From Solwaraspora sp. WMMD791 (GTDB lineage: Bacteria > Actinomycetota > Actinomycetes > Mycobacteriales > Micromonosporaceae): a stretch of DNA of 64,000 nt. The position numbers and the translations under genes are program-made. Below are positions 7,888 to 15,325 of this stretch, piece by piece (within the stretch, counting starts at the first letter, position 1; each line of letters starts with the position of its first letter). The DNA is taken from the NCBI RefSeq assembly GCF_029581195.1, contig NZ_CP120737.1:5743001-5807000 (forward strand), given 5' to 3'. The notes under the pieces are model-generated. The model was not told the DNA's origin and did not search any database. It saw only the letters and a list, made by a program, of their open reading frames with translations.

Positions 7888-8654
7888 AGCGGCAACCAGG
7901 CGATCACGTCGCGGATCTTGGCGTCCCAGTAGCTCCACAGGTGATCGCCCGGTCCGAAGTCGATGGTGACTCCGACACCCCGGTCCGCGCAGGCGTCGCG
8001 GAACCGTACGTTGTCCGGAAACAGCTCGTCCTCGGTGCCGCAGCCGACCCAGAGCTTCGGCAGCGTCGCCGGATCGGCCCGGTCGAGGACGGCGAACAGG
8101 TCGTCGTCGCTGCCGGTGACCTCCCGGCCGCCGAAGACCCGGTGCATCAGCGGGTCGGTCGCCGAGACCGGCGGACCGTGCTGACGGCCGCCCACGTCGA
8201 GTACGCCGGAGAGGCTGGCCGCCGCCGCGAATCGTTCGGGTCGGCGCAGCGCCCAGCGCAGCGCACCGTACCCACCCATGGACAGGCCGGCGACGAAGGT
8301 GTCCTCGCGCCGCTGGGAGACCCGGAAGAACGCCTCGACCACGGTCGGCAGCTCGGTGGAGAGGAAGGTCCAGAACGGCGCGCCGTGCGCCTCGTCGGCG
8401 TACATGCTGCGGTGGACCTGAGGCATCACCACGGCGAGCCCGCGCTCGGAGGCGTAGCGCTCGATGGAGCTGTAGCGGGTCCAGGCGGTGGCGTCGTCGG
8501 TCAGCCCGTGCAGCAGGTAGAGCACCGGCGCGGCGCTGTCGCCGCCGCGCGCGGGGGCACCGATCCGGGTCCTGCTGTGCTGCGGCAGCAGAACGGTCAT
8601 CGAGGTGCCCTGCTCCAGGACGTCGGAGAAGAAGTCGACCCGTAGGAGTGCCAT
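7884..8654 (-). CDS. Esterase D / S-formylglutathione hydrolase-like alpha/beta hydrolase
   Basis: The 256-residue protein belongs to the esterase D (putative esterase) family that also contains tributyrin esterases and mycobacterial Ag85-like folds. Visible elements are the oxyanion-hole YLLHGLTDD, the nucleophile elbow GLSMGGYGA (Ser), an acidic residue in GCGTEDELF and the terminal His in PGDHLWSYW. There is no signal peptide, so it is likely cytoplasmic and acts on a small acyl ester. It is first in a two-gene unit with the repeat-bearing hypothetical gene, joined by a GTGA overlap. Confidence 0.88.
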   Translation of the reverse strand: MALLRVDFFSDVLEQGTSMTVLLPQHSRTRIGAPARGGDSAAPVLYLLHGLTDDATAWTRYSSIERYASERGLAVVMPQVHRSMYADEAHGAPFWTFLSTELPTVVEAFFRVSQRREDTFVAGLSMGGYGALRWALRRPERFAAAASLSGVLDVGGRQHGPPVSATDPLMHRVFGGREVTGSDDDLFAVLDRADPATLPKLWVGCGTEDELFPDNVRFRDACADRGVGVTIDFGPGDHLWSYWDAKIRDVIAWLPL

Positions 8655-8728
8655 CCGCCCAGTGTGCCGGTTCGTCGTCGGACCGGTCCCGCTCGGGTGC
8701 GCACCGGCCCGGGTGCTCCGGCCCGGTG

Positions 8729-9697
8729 TCAGGCCGACCGGAGACCGTCGCGGCGAACCTGACCCGGCGGCACCCCGTACGCCCGTTTGAAGGCCCGGCA
8801 GAACGCCGCCTCCGACTGGTAGCCGAACCGGCGGGCGACCACCGGCAGCGGGTCGGCGGAGCGTTGCAGGTGGTCGTGGGCCAGCTGCAGCCGCCAGGTC
8901 GCCAGATAGCGGATCACCGGCTCGCCGACCAGGTCGGTGAAGCGGGCCGCGAACGCCGACCGGGACATCTCCACCTGCCGCGCCAGGGCGTCGACGGTCC
9001 AGTCCCGCTCCGGGGCCCGGTGCAGCGCGGTCAACGCCCGACCGATCTGGTCGTCGCGCAGCGCGGCCAGCCAGCCCTGCCGGGCCTCCGGCGCGGCGTC
9101 CAACCAGGACCGGATGGCCTGGATCACCAGTACGTCGGCCAGGCGGGTCAGCATCGTCTCACCTCCCGGCCGCAGCGCCTGCGCCTCCCGGGCGACCAGC
9201 CGCAGCGTGCTGTGCAGCCAGCCCGACTCGTCGTCGTCGAACCGGTCCAGGTGCAGCACCGCCGGCAGCTGCGCGATCAACCGGCGGGCGGCGACGTGGT
9301 CCGGGCGCAGCACCGCGTACGTCACCTGGGTCAGCTCCCCGCCGCCACCGTGGCGCATGATCTCGTACCGGTCGCTGAGCTGCTCCACCGGAATGTCGAA
9401 CAGCGGCAGCGTCGGGGTCGCGGGCGCGCTACGGAAGCGGTGCGGTACGCCGTGCGGGATCAGCGTCAGGCTGCCCGGTCCGATCAGGTACGGCTCGGCC
9501 CCGGCCACCTCCAACCAGTACCGGCCGGCGGTGACCACCTGCAGGGTCATGCAGCCGGGCAGTGCCGGCACGTCGACCCCCCACGGCGCGGTCAACTCGG
9601 CCCGGCAGTAGAGGGTGCCGGTCAGTCGGAACATGTGCAGCGTCTCGCCGAGCGGGTCGCTGACCGGCGGGATCACGCAACTGGGTGTCGTCCACAC
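8729..9697 (-). CDS. AraC-family regulator with N-terminal cupin sensor domain
   Basis: From GTG 9697 the protein has about 322 residues. The first half is a cupin-type sensor (PWGVDVPALPGCMTLQ, a GPGSLTLIPHG strand pair). The last about 100 residues are the AraC DNA-binding domain with two helix-turn-helices: MSRSAFAARFTDLVGEP and PLPVVARRFGYQSEAAFCRAFKR. The frame is open to 9826 but the extra residues show no domain and run into the intergenic operator. It is divergent from an NmrA-like oxidoreductase gene, which is its most likely target. Confidence 0.85.
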   Translation of the reverse strand: MWTTPSCVIPPVSDPLGETLHMFRLTGTLYCRAELTAPWGVDVPALPGCMTLQVVTAGRYWLEVAGAEPYLIGPGSLTLIPHGVPHRFRSAPATPTLPLFDIPVEQLSDRYEIMRHGGGGELTQVTYAVLRPDHVAARRLIAQLPAVLHLDRFDDDESGWLHSTLRLVAREAQALRPGGETMLTRLADVLVIQAIRSWLDAAPEARQGWLAALRDDQIGRALTALHRAPERDWTVDALARQVEMSRSAFAARFTDLVGEPVIRYLATWRLQLAHDHLQRSADPLPVVARRFGYQSEAAFCRAFKRAYGVPPGQVRRDGLRSA

Positions 9698-9719
9698 CTG
9701 CCCAGCATCCCTGCTGGTA

Positions 9720-9751
9720 TGCCGAACGTCCACTTCTCTGGACGATCGGCA
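9720..9751. promoter_or_regulatory. 13-base imperfect inverted repeat between the AraC and NmrA-like genes
   Basis: TGCCGAACGTCCA (9720-9732) faces TGGACGATCGGCA (9739-9751) with six bases between and one mismatch in thirteen. It lies in the 170-base divergent intergenic region, close to the AraC start and about 117 bases before the NmrA-like start. It is probably a regulator-binding site. AraC proteins usually prefer direct repeats, so another regulator or a hairpin in the message cannot be excluded. Confidence 0.55.
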
Positions 9752-9867
9752 AACAAGACCGGCAGCACAATCATTGTCCGGCCATGGCAGCCACGGCAGT
9801 CTGGTGACACGACAAGCGGTCCTCACTTTCCCGGTGGGCCGCGACCGACCCGAAACGGGAGTTCCTC

Positions 9868-10689
9868 ATGTCACGACCGTCAGTGCTCGTCACCGCGGCG
9901 ACCGGCAAGACCGGCAGGCGGGTCGCCGACCGGCTCGCCGCACTCGGCCACCCGGTGATCCGGGCCAGCCGCAGCAGCGCGCAGCCGTTGCGCTGGGAGG
10001 ACCCGGCGAGCTGGCCGCCCGCGCTGGACGGGGTGGACTCGGTCTACCTGTGCTACCACCCGGACCTGGCCGCGTCCGAGGCCCCGGCCCTGGTCGAGAA
10101 GTTCACCGCCGCCGCCCGCGACGCCGGGGTGCGCAAACTCGTGCTGCTCTCCGGCCGTGGCGAGACCAACGCCCAGCGCTGCGAGGCGATCGTCGCCGGC
10201 TCCGGTCTGACCTACGGCATCGTCCGCGCCAGCTGGTTCAACCAGAACTTCACCGAAGGCAGCCTGCTCGGTCCGGTCCTGACCGGCACGATCGCGATGC
10301 CGGCCGGCGACGTGGCCGAGCCGTTCGTCGACCTGGACGACGTCGCCGACGTCGCCGTCGCGCTGCTCACCGACGACCGGCTCGCCGGGCGGGCATACGA
10401 CGTCACCGGACCACGGCTGCTGACCTTCGCGCAGGCGGCGGCGGAGATCGCCGACGCCAGCGGACGCGCCGTGACCTACCTGCCGGTCACCGCCGAACAG
10501 TTCCACCTCGGACTGGTCGCCGAGGTCGGCCCGGACTACGCGCGACTACTCACCGACCTGTGCACCGAGGTGTTCGACGGCCGCAACGCCGCGCTCGGCG
10601 ACGGCGTCGAGCGGGCGCTGGGCCGCGCGCCGCGCGACTTCGCCGACTTCTGCCGGCAGGCAGCCGCCGTCGGGGCGTGGCAGCAGTGA
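9868..10689 (+). CDS. NmrA-like NAD(P)-binding oxidoreductase
   Basis: The 273-residue protein starts with a Rossmann motif VLVTAATGKTGRRVA (the TGxxGxxG type of the NmrA/YtfG group) and keeps the atypical short-chain dehydrogenase layout: the VRKLVLLSGRG strand, GLTYGIVRASWFNQNF, and a C-terminal lid. It has no classical YxxxK, as in NmrA-like redox sensors and quinone oxidoreductases. The ATG at 9868 has a weak GGGAG upstream. It is followed with a GTGA overlap by a DUF4345 membrane protein and is divergent from an AraC regulator, which suggests stress- or ligand-induced expression. Confidence 0.85.
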   Translation: MSRPSVLVTAATGKTGRRVADRLAALGHPVIRASRSSAQPLRWEDPASWPPALDGVDSVYLCYHPDLAASEAPALVEKFTAAARDAGVRKLVLLSGRGETNAQRCEAIVAGSGLTYGIVRASWFNQNFTEGSLLGPVLTGTIAMPAGDVAEPFVDLDDVADVAVALLTDDRLAGRAYDVTGPRLLTFAQAAAEIADASGRAVTYLPVTAEQFHLGLVAEVGPDYARLLTDLCTEVFDGRNAALGDGVERALGRAPRDFADFCRQAAAVGAWQQ

Positions 10690-11120
10690 CCACCGCCAGC
10701 GCCGCCGCCACCACCGGCCGGGCCGGGCCGGTGCCGCGTAGCCGTACGCAGGCGGTGATCCTCGTCGTCGCCGGTCTGGTCGTGGTCGGCATCGGCGGCG
10801 CGGTCCTGGCCACCCCGGAGGCGTTCCACGCCGGCAACGACATCGAGTTCGGCGGCAACCCCAGCCTGCTCAGTGAGATCCGGGCCGCCGGTGGGGCGCT
10901 GCTGGCCACCGGCGTACTGGTCACCCTCGGGGCGTTCGTCCGCCGGTTGACCTACACCGCGGCGCTGGTCGGCGCGACGGTCTACCTGGCGTACGGACTG
11001 TCCCGGCTGTTCAGCCTGGCGGTGGACGGGCTGCCGGCGACCGGGCTGGTCGCGGCCACCGTCGCCGAGCTGATCCTCGGGGCGGCCTGCGGGTACGTCC
11101 TGCTCCGCCAGCGTCCCTGA
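10686..11120 (+). CDS. DUF4345-like membrane protein
   Basis: The 144-residue product has four hydrophobic segments (about 23-43, 63-85, 91-108 and 119-139), a short cytoplasmic N-end and the conserved-looking E(I/F)GGNPSLLSEIRAAGG loop between segments 1 and 2, which matches DUF4345. The role of the family is unknown to me. The GTG start at 10686 overlaps the stop of the NmrA-like gene by four bases, so both are translated together. A strong hairpin follows directly after the stop. Confidence 0.75.
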   Translation: MTTASAAATTGRAGPVPRSRTQAVILVVAGLVVVGIGGAVLATPEAFHAGNDIEFGGNPSLLSEIRAAGGALLATGVLVTLGAFVRRLTYTAALVGATVYLAYGLSRLFSLAVDGLPATGLVAATVAELILGAACGYVLLRQRP

Positions 11121-11123
11121 GCC

Positions 11124-11153
11124 GCGCGCCCGGGTCACATGACCCGGGCGCGC
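11124..11153. terminator. Bidirectional terminator-like hairpin between convergent genes
   Basis: GCGCGCCCGGGTCA (11124-11137) and TGACCCGGGCGCGC (11140-11153) are perfect 14-base arms with only two bases between them. The structure lies between a plus-strand gene ending at 11120 and a minus-strand gene ending at 11135, whose stop codon forms part of the stem. There is no U-run, as is common in GC-rich actinomycetes. Confidence 0.7.
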
Positions 11154-12421
11154 CATCCGTCGAGGTCGGCGGCGAGCGCGTCGTCGCCGGCAGCCCGGCA
11201 CTGATCGACGGCCACCTCCAGCAGCCGCCGCCAGGTCGGCAGGTACGCCGTCGGCCCCGGCACGGGTCGCCCCTGCCGGGATCGGTGTGCGGTGGCGAAC
11301 AGCGCGTGCGCCGCCAACGTCAGCCGCCGCCCGTCGCCGTACGCCCGGGGCAGCACCTCGACGGCGAGCGACGCCAACCGCGACACCGTGTCCAGCGACA
11401 GGCCGGACCACCACCGCATCGGCGTCGTCCAGAGCAGCTCCGGCCGGTCCTGGCCGGCCAGCTCCCGCACCAGGGTCGGTTGCCCGGCCGAGGCGGCGTG
11501 TCGCTGTACCGCCGCCGGCAGCGTCGGCGCGACCGCCCGGTCCAACCACTGCGACGACGGCACCCACAGCAGGCCGCGACCCCGCAGGTTTGGCAGCACC
11601 AGCCGGGCCAGGCTCCGGCCGAACTCCGGCGGGAACGGCACCGGCGTGCCGGCGGCCGACAGCATCCCGTCGACCACCCGCAGTTCGGCCTCCAGCGCCT
11701 GCCGGTCCTCGTCCGGCGGCAGCCTGGCGACGATCATCACCGCCGGCAGGAATCCGTCGACGACGCGGCCGTCGGCGAAGTTCAGCAGCGCCGACACGGC
11801 GGCGGCGCTGAACACGTACCCGCCGTCGACGCTGTCGCTGCCGCCGGTCGTGTCGCCGCCGTCGCCACTGGCACCGTCGTCCGAATGGCCGTAGTAGCCC
11901 AGCGCGGCGTTCGCCGAGGCGACGGCGACCTGCGGATCACCGTCGGGGGCCAGGGTCGCGGCGTTCATCGCCAGCACCCGGGCCAGGTCCCGCCGCTGCG
12001 GGTGCGCCGGATCGCCGCCGGTCACCGCCAGGTAGATGGCCACCGCGCCGTCGGCGTCGACCTCCGCCGAGGCGGCCCAGCCCCGTACCGACTGAGCCAG
12101 CGCGCGACGGGCCAGCACATCGGCCAGTGACAGCTCCGCGTCGGCGACGGCGCCGACCGACCCGGCGTACGCCCGCTCGGCGTCGTCCAGCGCGGCCACC
12201 GCCGCGCCCGGATCCCCGGCGGCGAGGTGCAGCGAACCGAGCCGGTAGTGCAGCCCGCCCAGCCCGGCGCGCCGTGCCGTGTCGTCCGGTGCGGCGGCGA
12301 CCAGTTCGCCGGCGAGTGCGACGGCCCGACGCTGGTGGTCGATCGCGTCCGCCCAGTCACCGCGTCGACTGTGCGCGGTGGACTGCTCGACCGCCTCGGC
12401 GACACCACCCGGGTAGGTCAC
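11135..12421 (-). CDS. Large helical protein with TPR-like repeats
   Basis: The product (428 residues from GTG 12421) is almost entirely helical. Residues about 10-120 look like tetratricopeptide repeats (DWADAIDHQRRAVALAGELV, then GSLHLAAGDPGAAVAALDDAE), which usually mediate protein contacts. The remainder has no known motif. The frame is open to 12778 but the extra part is a shadow of the DUF1349 gene; GTG 12421 overlaps that gene's stop by four bases. I infer that the two proteins are made together; their shared function is unknown. Confidence 0.7.
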   Translation of the reverse strand: MTYPGGVAEAVEQSTAHSRRGDWADAIDHQRRAVALAGELVAAAPDDTARRAGLGGLHYRLGSLHLAAGDPGAAVAALDDAERAYAGSVGAVADAELSLADVLARRALAQSVRGWAASAEVDADGAVAIYLAVTGGDPAHPQRRDLARVLAMNAATLAPDGDPQVAVASANAALGYYGHSDDGASGDGGDTTGGSDSVDGGYVFSAAAVSALLNFADGRVVDGFLPAVMIVARLPPDEDRQALEAELRVVDGMLSAAGTPVPFPPEFGRSLARLVLPNLRGRGLLWVPSSQWLDRAVAPTLPAAVQRHAASAGQPTLVRELAGQDRPELLWTTPMRWWSGLSLDTVSRLASLAVEVLPRAYGDGRRLTLAAHALFATAHRSRQGRPVPGPTAYLPTWRRLLEVAVDQCRAAGDDALAADLDGWRARVM

Positions 12422-13062
12422 TGGCCGCCGCGCAGGTCGTCGGGGACCGCGTCGACCAGGGCGATCCGCTCGAACGTGGCGGTGCAGCGCTGCCCGGTGG
12501 GGGACTGGGCGAGAAAGCCCACCCGGGTCGACCGGGCCGCGTCGCCAGCGAGCCGGAACAACCGGGCGAACTGCCACGACACCCCGTCGAGGGAGTAGTG
12601 GAACGCGTACGCCAGCCCCTTGCGCAACACCCGCAGGTGGACAGTGGACGAATCGACGGTGACCGCGTTCGCGTCGTCCGACGTGCCGTTGGTCACCACC
12701 GTCACCACCATCGGCTGCCCCTGCGGTGAAGACTCGAAGCAGAGCTTCGCCCAGTGCTCCCCGTCGAGGCGCAGGCACAGCACCCCGGCGTCGAACGCGG
12801 CGGCGAAGTCGACCGTGACCCGGGCCGAGAGGGCGAACTCGCCCGCCGGGCAGTCGAACAGCAGGGCCGGCGCGTCATGCGTACGGTGTTCGCCGACCGG
12901 GTCGACGAACCAGTCCGTGCCGGCGCCGGCCGTGATCGACAGGGCCTGCCGGCCGGGGTCGTAGCCGGCTGCGACCGGGACGTGTTGCCAGGCCAGCGGC
13001 GGCAGGCCGGCGATCACCGGCGGGGGTGAAGCCGGCGGCGTGGACGGTGTCTGCGGTGTCAA
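12418..13062 (-). CDS. DUF1349 concanavalin-like domain protein
   Basis: The 214-residue protein fits DUF1349, a jelly-roll fold related to concanavalin-type lectins. Typical elements are the TDWFVDP strand, DAGVLCLRLDGEHWAKLCFE and a late SLDGVSWQFARLF strand. It has a Pro/Thr-rich N-end and no signal peptide. The start is TTG at 13062 with GGAGG four bases upstream. It heads a two-gene operon with the TPR-like protein and is divergent from a MerR-type regulator. Members are often annotated as regulators of an enolase protein, but that label is weak. Confidence 0.8.
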   Translation of the reverse strand: MTPQTPSTPPASPPPVIAGLPPLAWQHVPVAAGYDPGRQALSITAGAGTDWFVDPVGEHRTHDAPALLFDCPAGEFALSARVTVDFAAAFDAGVLCLRLDGEHWAKLCFESSPQGQPMVVTVVTNGTSDDANAVTVDSSTVHLRVLRKGLAYAFHYSLDGVSWQFARLFRLAGDAARSTRVGFLAQSPTGQRCTATFERIALVDAVPDDLRGGQ

Positions 13063-13202
13063 GGTGCCTCCGGGCGCATCGCGTCACGGACTCCGGCTGG
13101 GACTGTGATACTCCCATGGTCGGGCACCCCGGCGTGGACCCACCGGCCGGCTTGACCCTCGACCTGGTCGAGGCCGCAGAGTCCCTGGACGTGGAGAGCG
13201 AC

Positions 13203-14279
13203 ATGCACAGCATCGGGGCGACGGCACGGGCGAGCGGACTGACCGTGAGCGCGCTGCGGTTCTACGACGCCGCCGGGGTGCTGACCCCGGCGACGGTGGA
13301 TCCGCACACCGGCTACCGGTGGTACGCGGCGCACCAGTTGCGCGCCGCCCGGCTGCTGGCCGGGCTGCGTCGGGTCGGCCTGCCGCTGGCCGAGATCACC
13401 GAGGCGGTCCGGGCGTTGCCTGACGTCGAGGTGGCCCGCCGGCTGCTCGACGTCCATCTGCTGCGCCTGGTCGACGGGCTCGCCGACGCCCGCCGGGAGC
13501 TCTCCCGCATCCATGCCCTGCTCGATGCCGAGGAGAACAGAGTGACCATGACCACCACCCGTGTCACCGTCGACGCCGCCGACGCGGCCCGCGCCCTGAC
13601 CGCCGTACGGTTCGCCGTCGGCAGCGATCCCGAGACTCCCGCCCTGGCCGGGGTGCAGGTCGAGGTCACCGCCGACACCGTACGTTTCGCCGCGACCGAC
13701 CGGTTCCGGCTGGCGTACGCCGAACTCACGCCGACGGCGGTCGACGGACCGCCGGTGTCGGTGCTGCTGCCGGGGACCTTCATCGACGGCGTTCGCAGTC
13801 AGCTGGACCGCAATCCGCAGGCCGAGCTGACTCTCGGCCGGGACCGGGTCGAAGGCGCGGCACCTGGCTGGCGGATCGCCGTCGAGCCACTTGACGTCGA
13901 CTTCCCCGACTACCGGGCGCTGCTGCCGGCCCGGGGTGCCGATGGCCGCCGGGAGTTCGCCGTCGACGCGGCCGCGCTGCGCCGGGCGCTGGAGCCGGGC
14001 CGGGCTCCGCTGGTGGTCCGCGAGCACCTGGGCGTCACCCACCCGGTCGCGGTGCTGGCGGCGACCGACGGCGGCACGGTCGAATGCGTCGACGAGGCCG
14101 CCTGGCAGGCCGCGCCGGACCGGCACGTAGCCGTGAACCGTGAGTTCCTGTTGCAGGCGGTGGAAGCTGCCGGTGGCGGTCAGCTGGTGCTCGACCTGGA
14201 CGGGCCGATCCAGCCGTTGGCCGTGCGGCTGCCCGACGACGACCGGAGCTGTTCGTTGCTGATGCCGATCCGGCACTGA
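13203..14279 (+). CDS. MerR-family regulator fused to a DNA polymerase III beta-clamp-like domain
   Basis: From ATG 13203 (GGAG six bases upstream) the 358-residue protein has two parts. Residues 1-70 are a MerR helix-turn-helix and wing: SIGATARASGLTVSALRFYDAAGVL, then HTGYRWYAAHQLRAARLLAGLRRVGLPL. Residues about 78-112 are a coiled-coil dimerisation helix. Residues about 119-358 look like a sliding-clamp domain: RFAATDRFRLAYAEL at 161-175 is the clamp ATDRYRLA signature, and the C-terminal end SCSLLMPIRH is like the clamp C terminus. It has no effector domain of the usual MerR type. It is divergent from the DUF1349 operon and may control it. Confidence 0.8.
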   Translation: MHSIGATARASGLTVSALRFYDAAGVLTPATVDPHTGYRWYAAHQLRAARLLAGLRRVGLPLAEITEAVRALPDVEVARRLLDVHLLRLVDGLADARRELSRIHALLDAEENRVTMTTTRVTVDAADAARALTAVRFAVGSDPETPALAGVQVEVTADTVRFAATDRFRLAYAELTPTAVDGPPVSVLLPGTFIDGVRSQLDRNPQAELTLGRDRVEGAAPGWRIAVEPLDVDFPDYRALLPARGADGRREFAVDAAALRRALEPGRAPLVVREHLGVTHPVAVLAATDGGTVECVDEAAWQAAPDRHVAVNREFLLQAVEAAGGGQLVLDLDGPIQPLAVRLPDDDRSCSLLMPIRH

Positions 14280-14324
14280 CGTACCCACCGACGTACGCAC
14301 TGCCGCCGGCACGGTGGTGCGTCG

Positions 14325-14330
14325 TAAAGT
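14325..14330 (+). promoter_or_regulatory. -10 element suggesting a leaderless DUF1707 message
   Basis: TAAAGT at 14325-14330 ends six bases before the ATG at 14337. With the usual distance from a -10 to the first transcribed base, transcription would begin at or next to the start codon. No ribosome site is seen, which agrees with leaderless translation, common in actinomycetes. A -35 is not clear. Confidence 0.4.
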
Positions 14331-14336
14331 GGTCGA

Positions 14337-14921
14337 ATGAGTGGCGAGGTCGTGCCGTCGCGACGGGAACTGCGGATGTCCGATGCGGACCGGGAAGCGG
14401 TGGTCGCCCGGCTGAACGCGGCCGTCGCCGAGGGTCGACTGACCCTTGCCGAGTTCTCCGACCGGGTCGACGCGGTGTTGCAGGCGCGGACCTTCGGCGA
14501 GGTGGAACCCGTCGTTGCCGACCTGCCCGCGGTCGACCCGGTCGTCGCTGCCGCCGACGTGGTGGAGCTGCGCAGCCAGGCGGGGCAGTTGCGACGTACC
14601 GGTCGGTGGAGTGTGCCGCGCCGGCTCGTGGTGCGGGCGAAGGCGGGTTCGGTGCTGCTGGACATGCGGCACGCCGTCTTCAGCCACCAGGTGGTGGAGA
14701 TCGAGCTGTCCACCCAGGCGGGGTCGGCGACCATCGTGCTGCCGCCCGGGGCGACCGCGAACGTCGACGGTGTGACCACGTCGGCGGGCTCGGCCCGGGT
14801 CAAGGTGCCGGCGGTGCCGGAGCCGGGCACGGCGGCCCCGCACCTGGTCATCACCGGCAGCACGGTCGCCGGCTCCTTGACGGTGCGGTACGAGTACCGG
14901 TTCTGGCGGTGGCGTTGGTAG
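14337..14921 (+). CDS. DUF1707 / LiaF-like envelope-response protein
   Basis: The 194-residue protein begins with a DUF1707 (SHOCT-like) helical hairpin: RMSDADREAVVARLNAAVAEGRL then EFSDRVDAVLQARTF. The second half is a beta-rich domain (RAKAGSVLLDMRHAVF, VVEIELSTQAGSATIVLPPG) like the cell-wall-active-antibiotic response domain of LiaF/YvqF proteins. It has no membrane segment. Proteins of this layout are very common in actinomycetes, often near envelope-stress systems; none is adjacent here. It appears to be a single-gene unit. Confidence 0.85.
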   Translation: MSGEVVPSRRELRMSDADREAVVARLNAAVAEGRLTLAEFSDRVDAVLQARTFGEVEPVVADLPAVDPVVAAADVVELRSQAGQLRRTGRWSVPRRLVVRAKAGSVLLDMRHAVFSHQVVEIELSTQAGSATIVLPPGATANVDGVTTSAGSARVKVPAVPEPGTAAPHLVITGSTVAGSLTVRYEYRFWRWRW

Positions 14922-14968
14922 GTGACGGGCAACCGTCGCCCACTCGCCACGGCATCGCCAACTGCCGA

Positions 14969-15241
14969 TGTTATCGATAACAGTCCAAGCTCATGGGGCA
15001 GATGTCGGCCAGCTCCGGCGGGCTGAAACGTTGCTGCCGGTCGAGCGAAACGCTAGCCGGGTGGCGGTGGCTGTCCCGGCCCTGCGAAACACGCCTGTTA
15101 CCTCTTGACGACGGTAGTGTTATCGTTCACAGTCGATGGAACACCTGTCGGGGTGCGACCGGGAGTGAGCCGGCTGGCGCCGCCCCCACCAGGTGCCAGC
15201 TCCGCCAACCGGGCTGGTGGGGCCGCATGTTAACGCTCACT
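14969..15241. promoter_or_regulatory. Three LacI-type operator-like palindromes before the arabinosidase operon
   Basis: TGTTATCGATAACA (14969-14982) is a perfect 14-base palindrome. TGTTATCGTTCACA (15118-15131) matches it at 12 of 14 positions, and TGTTAACGCTCACT (15228-15241) keeps the central CG and half-site pattern. A central CG flanked by TGTTA/TAACA half-sites is the standard form for LacI-family operators. A -35-like TTGACG stands at 15105-15110, just before site 2. The remaining parts of this 404-base gap between DUF1707 and GH43 show no gene. No LacI gene is in the window, so the regulator must be elsewhere. Confidence 0.6.
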
Positions 15242-15325
15242 GGCTAGCCCACTGCGGCCAGCGGGCCCCGTGGTGCCGCCAGGCGTGCGGCTGGACCGCG
15301 CGGGCCTGCGGTGACGGAGGAAGAC

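Noticed and set aside
13059-14843. A 594-residue minus-strand open frame across the MerR and DUF1707 genes
   Set aside because: Its composition is Arg/Gly/His-rich without motifs, typical of antisense shadow frames in GC-rich DNA; the plus-strand genes have clear domains.
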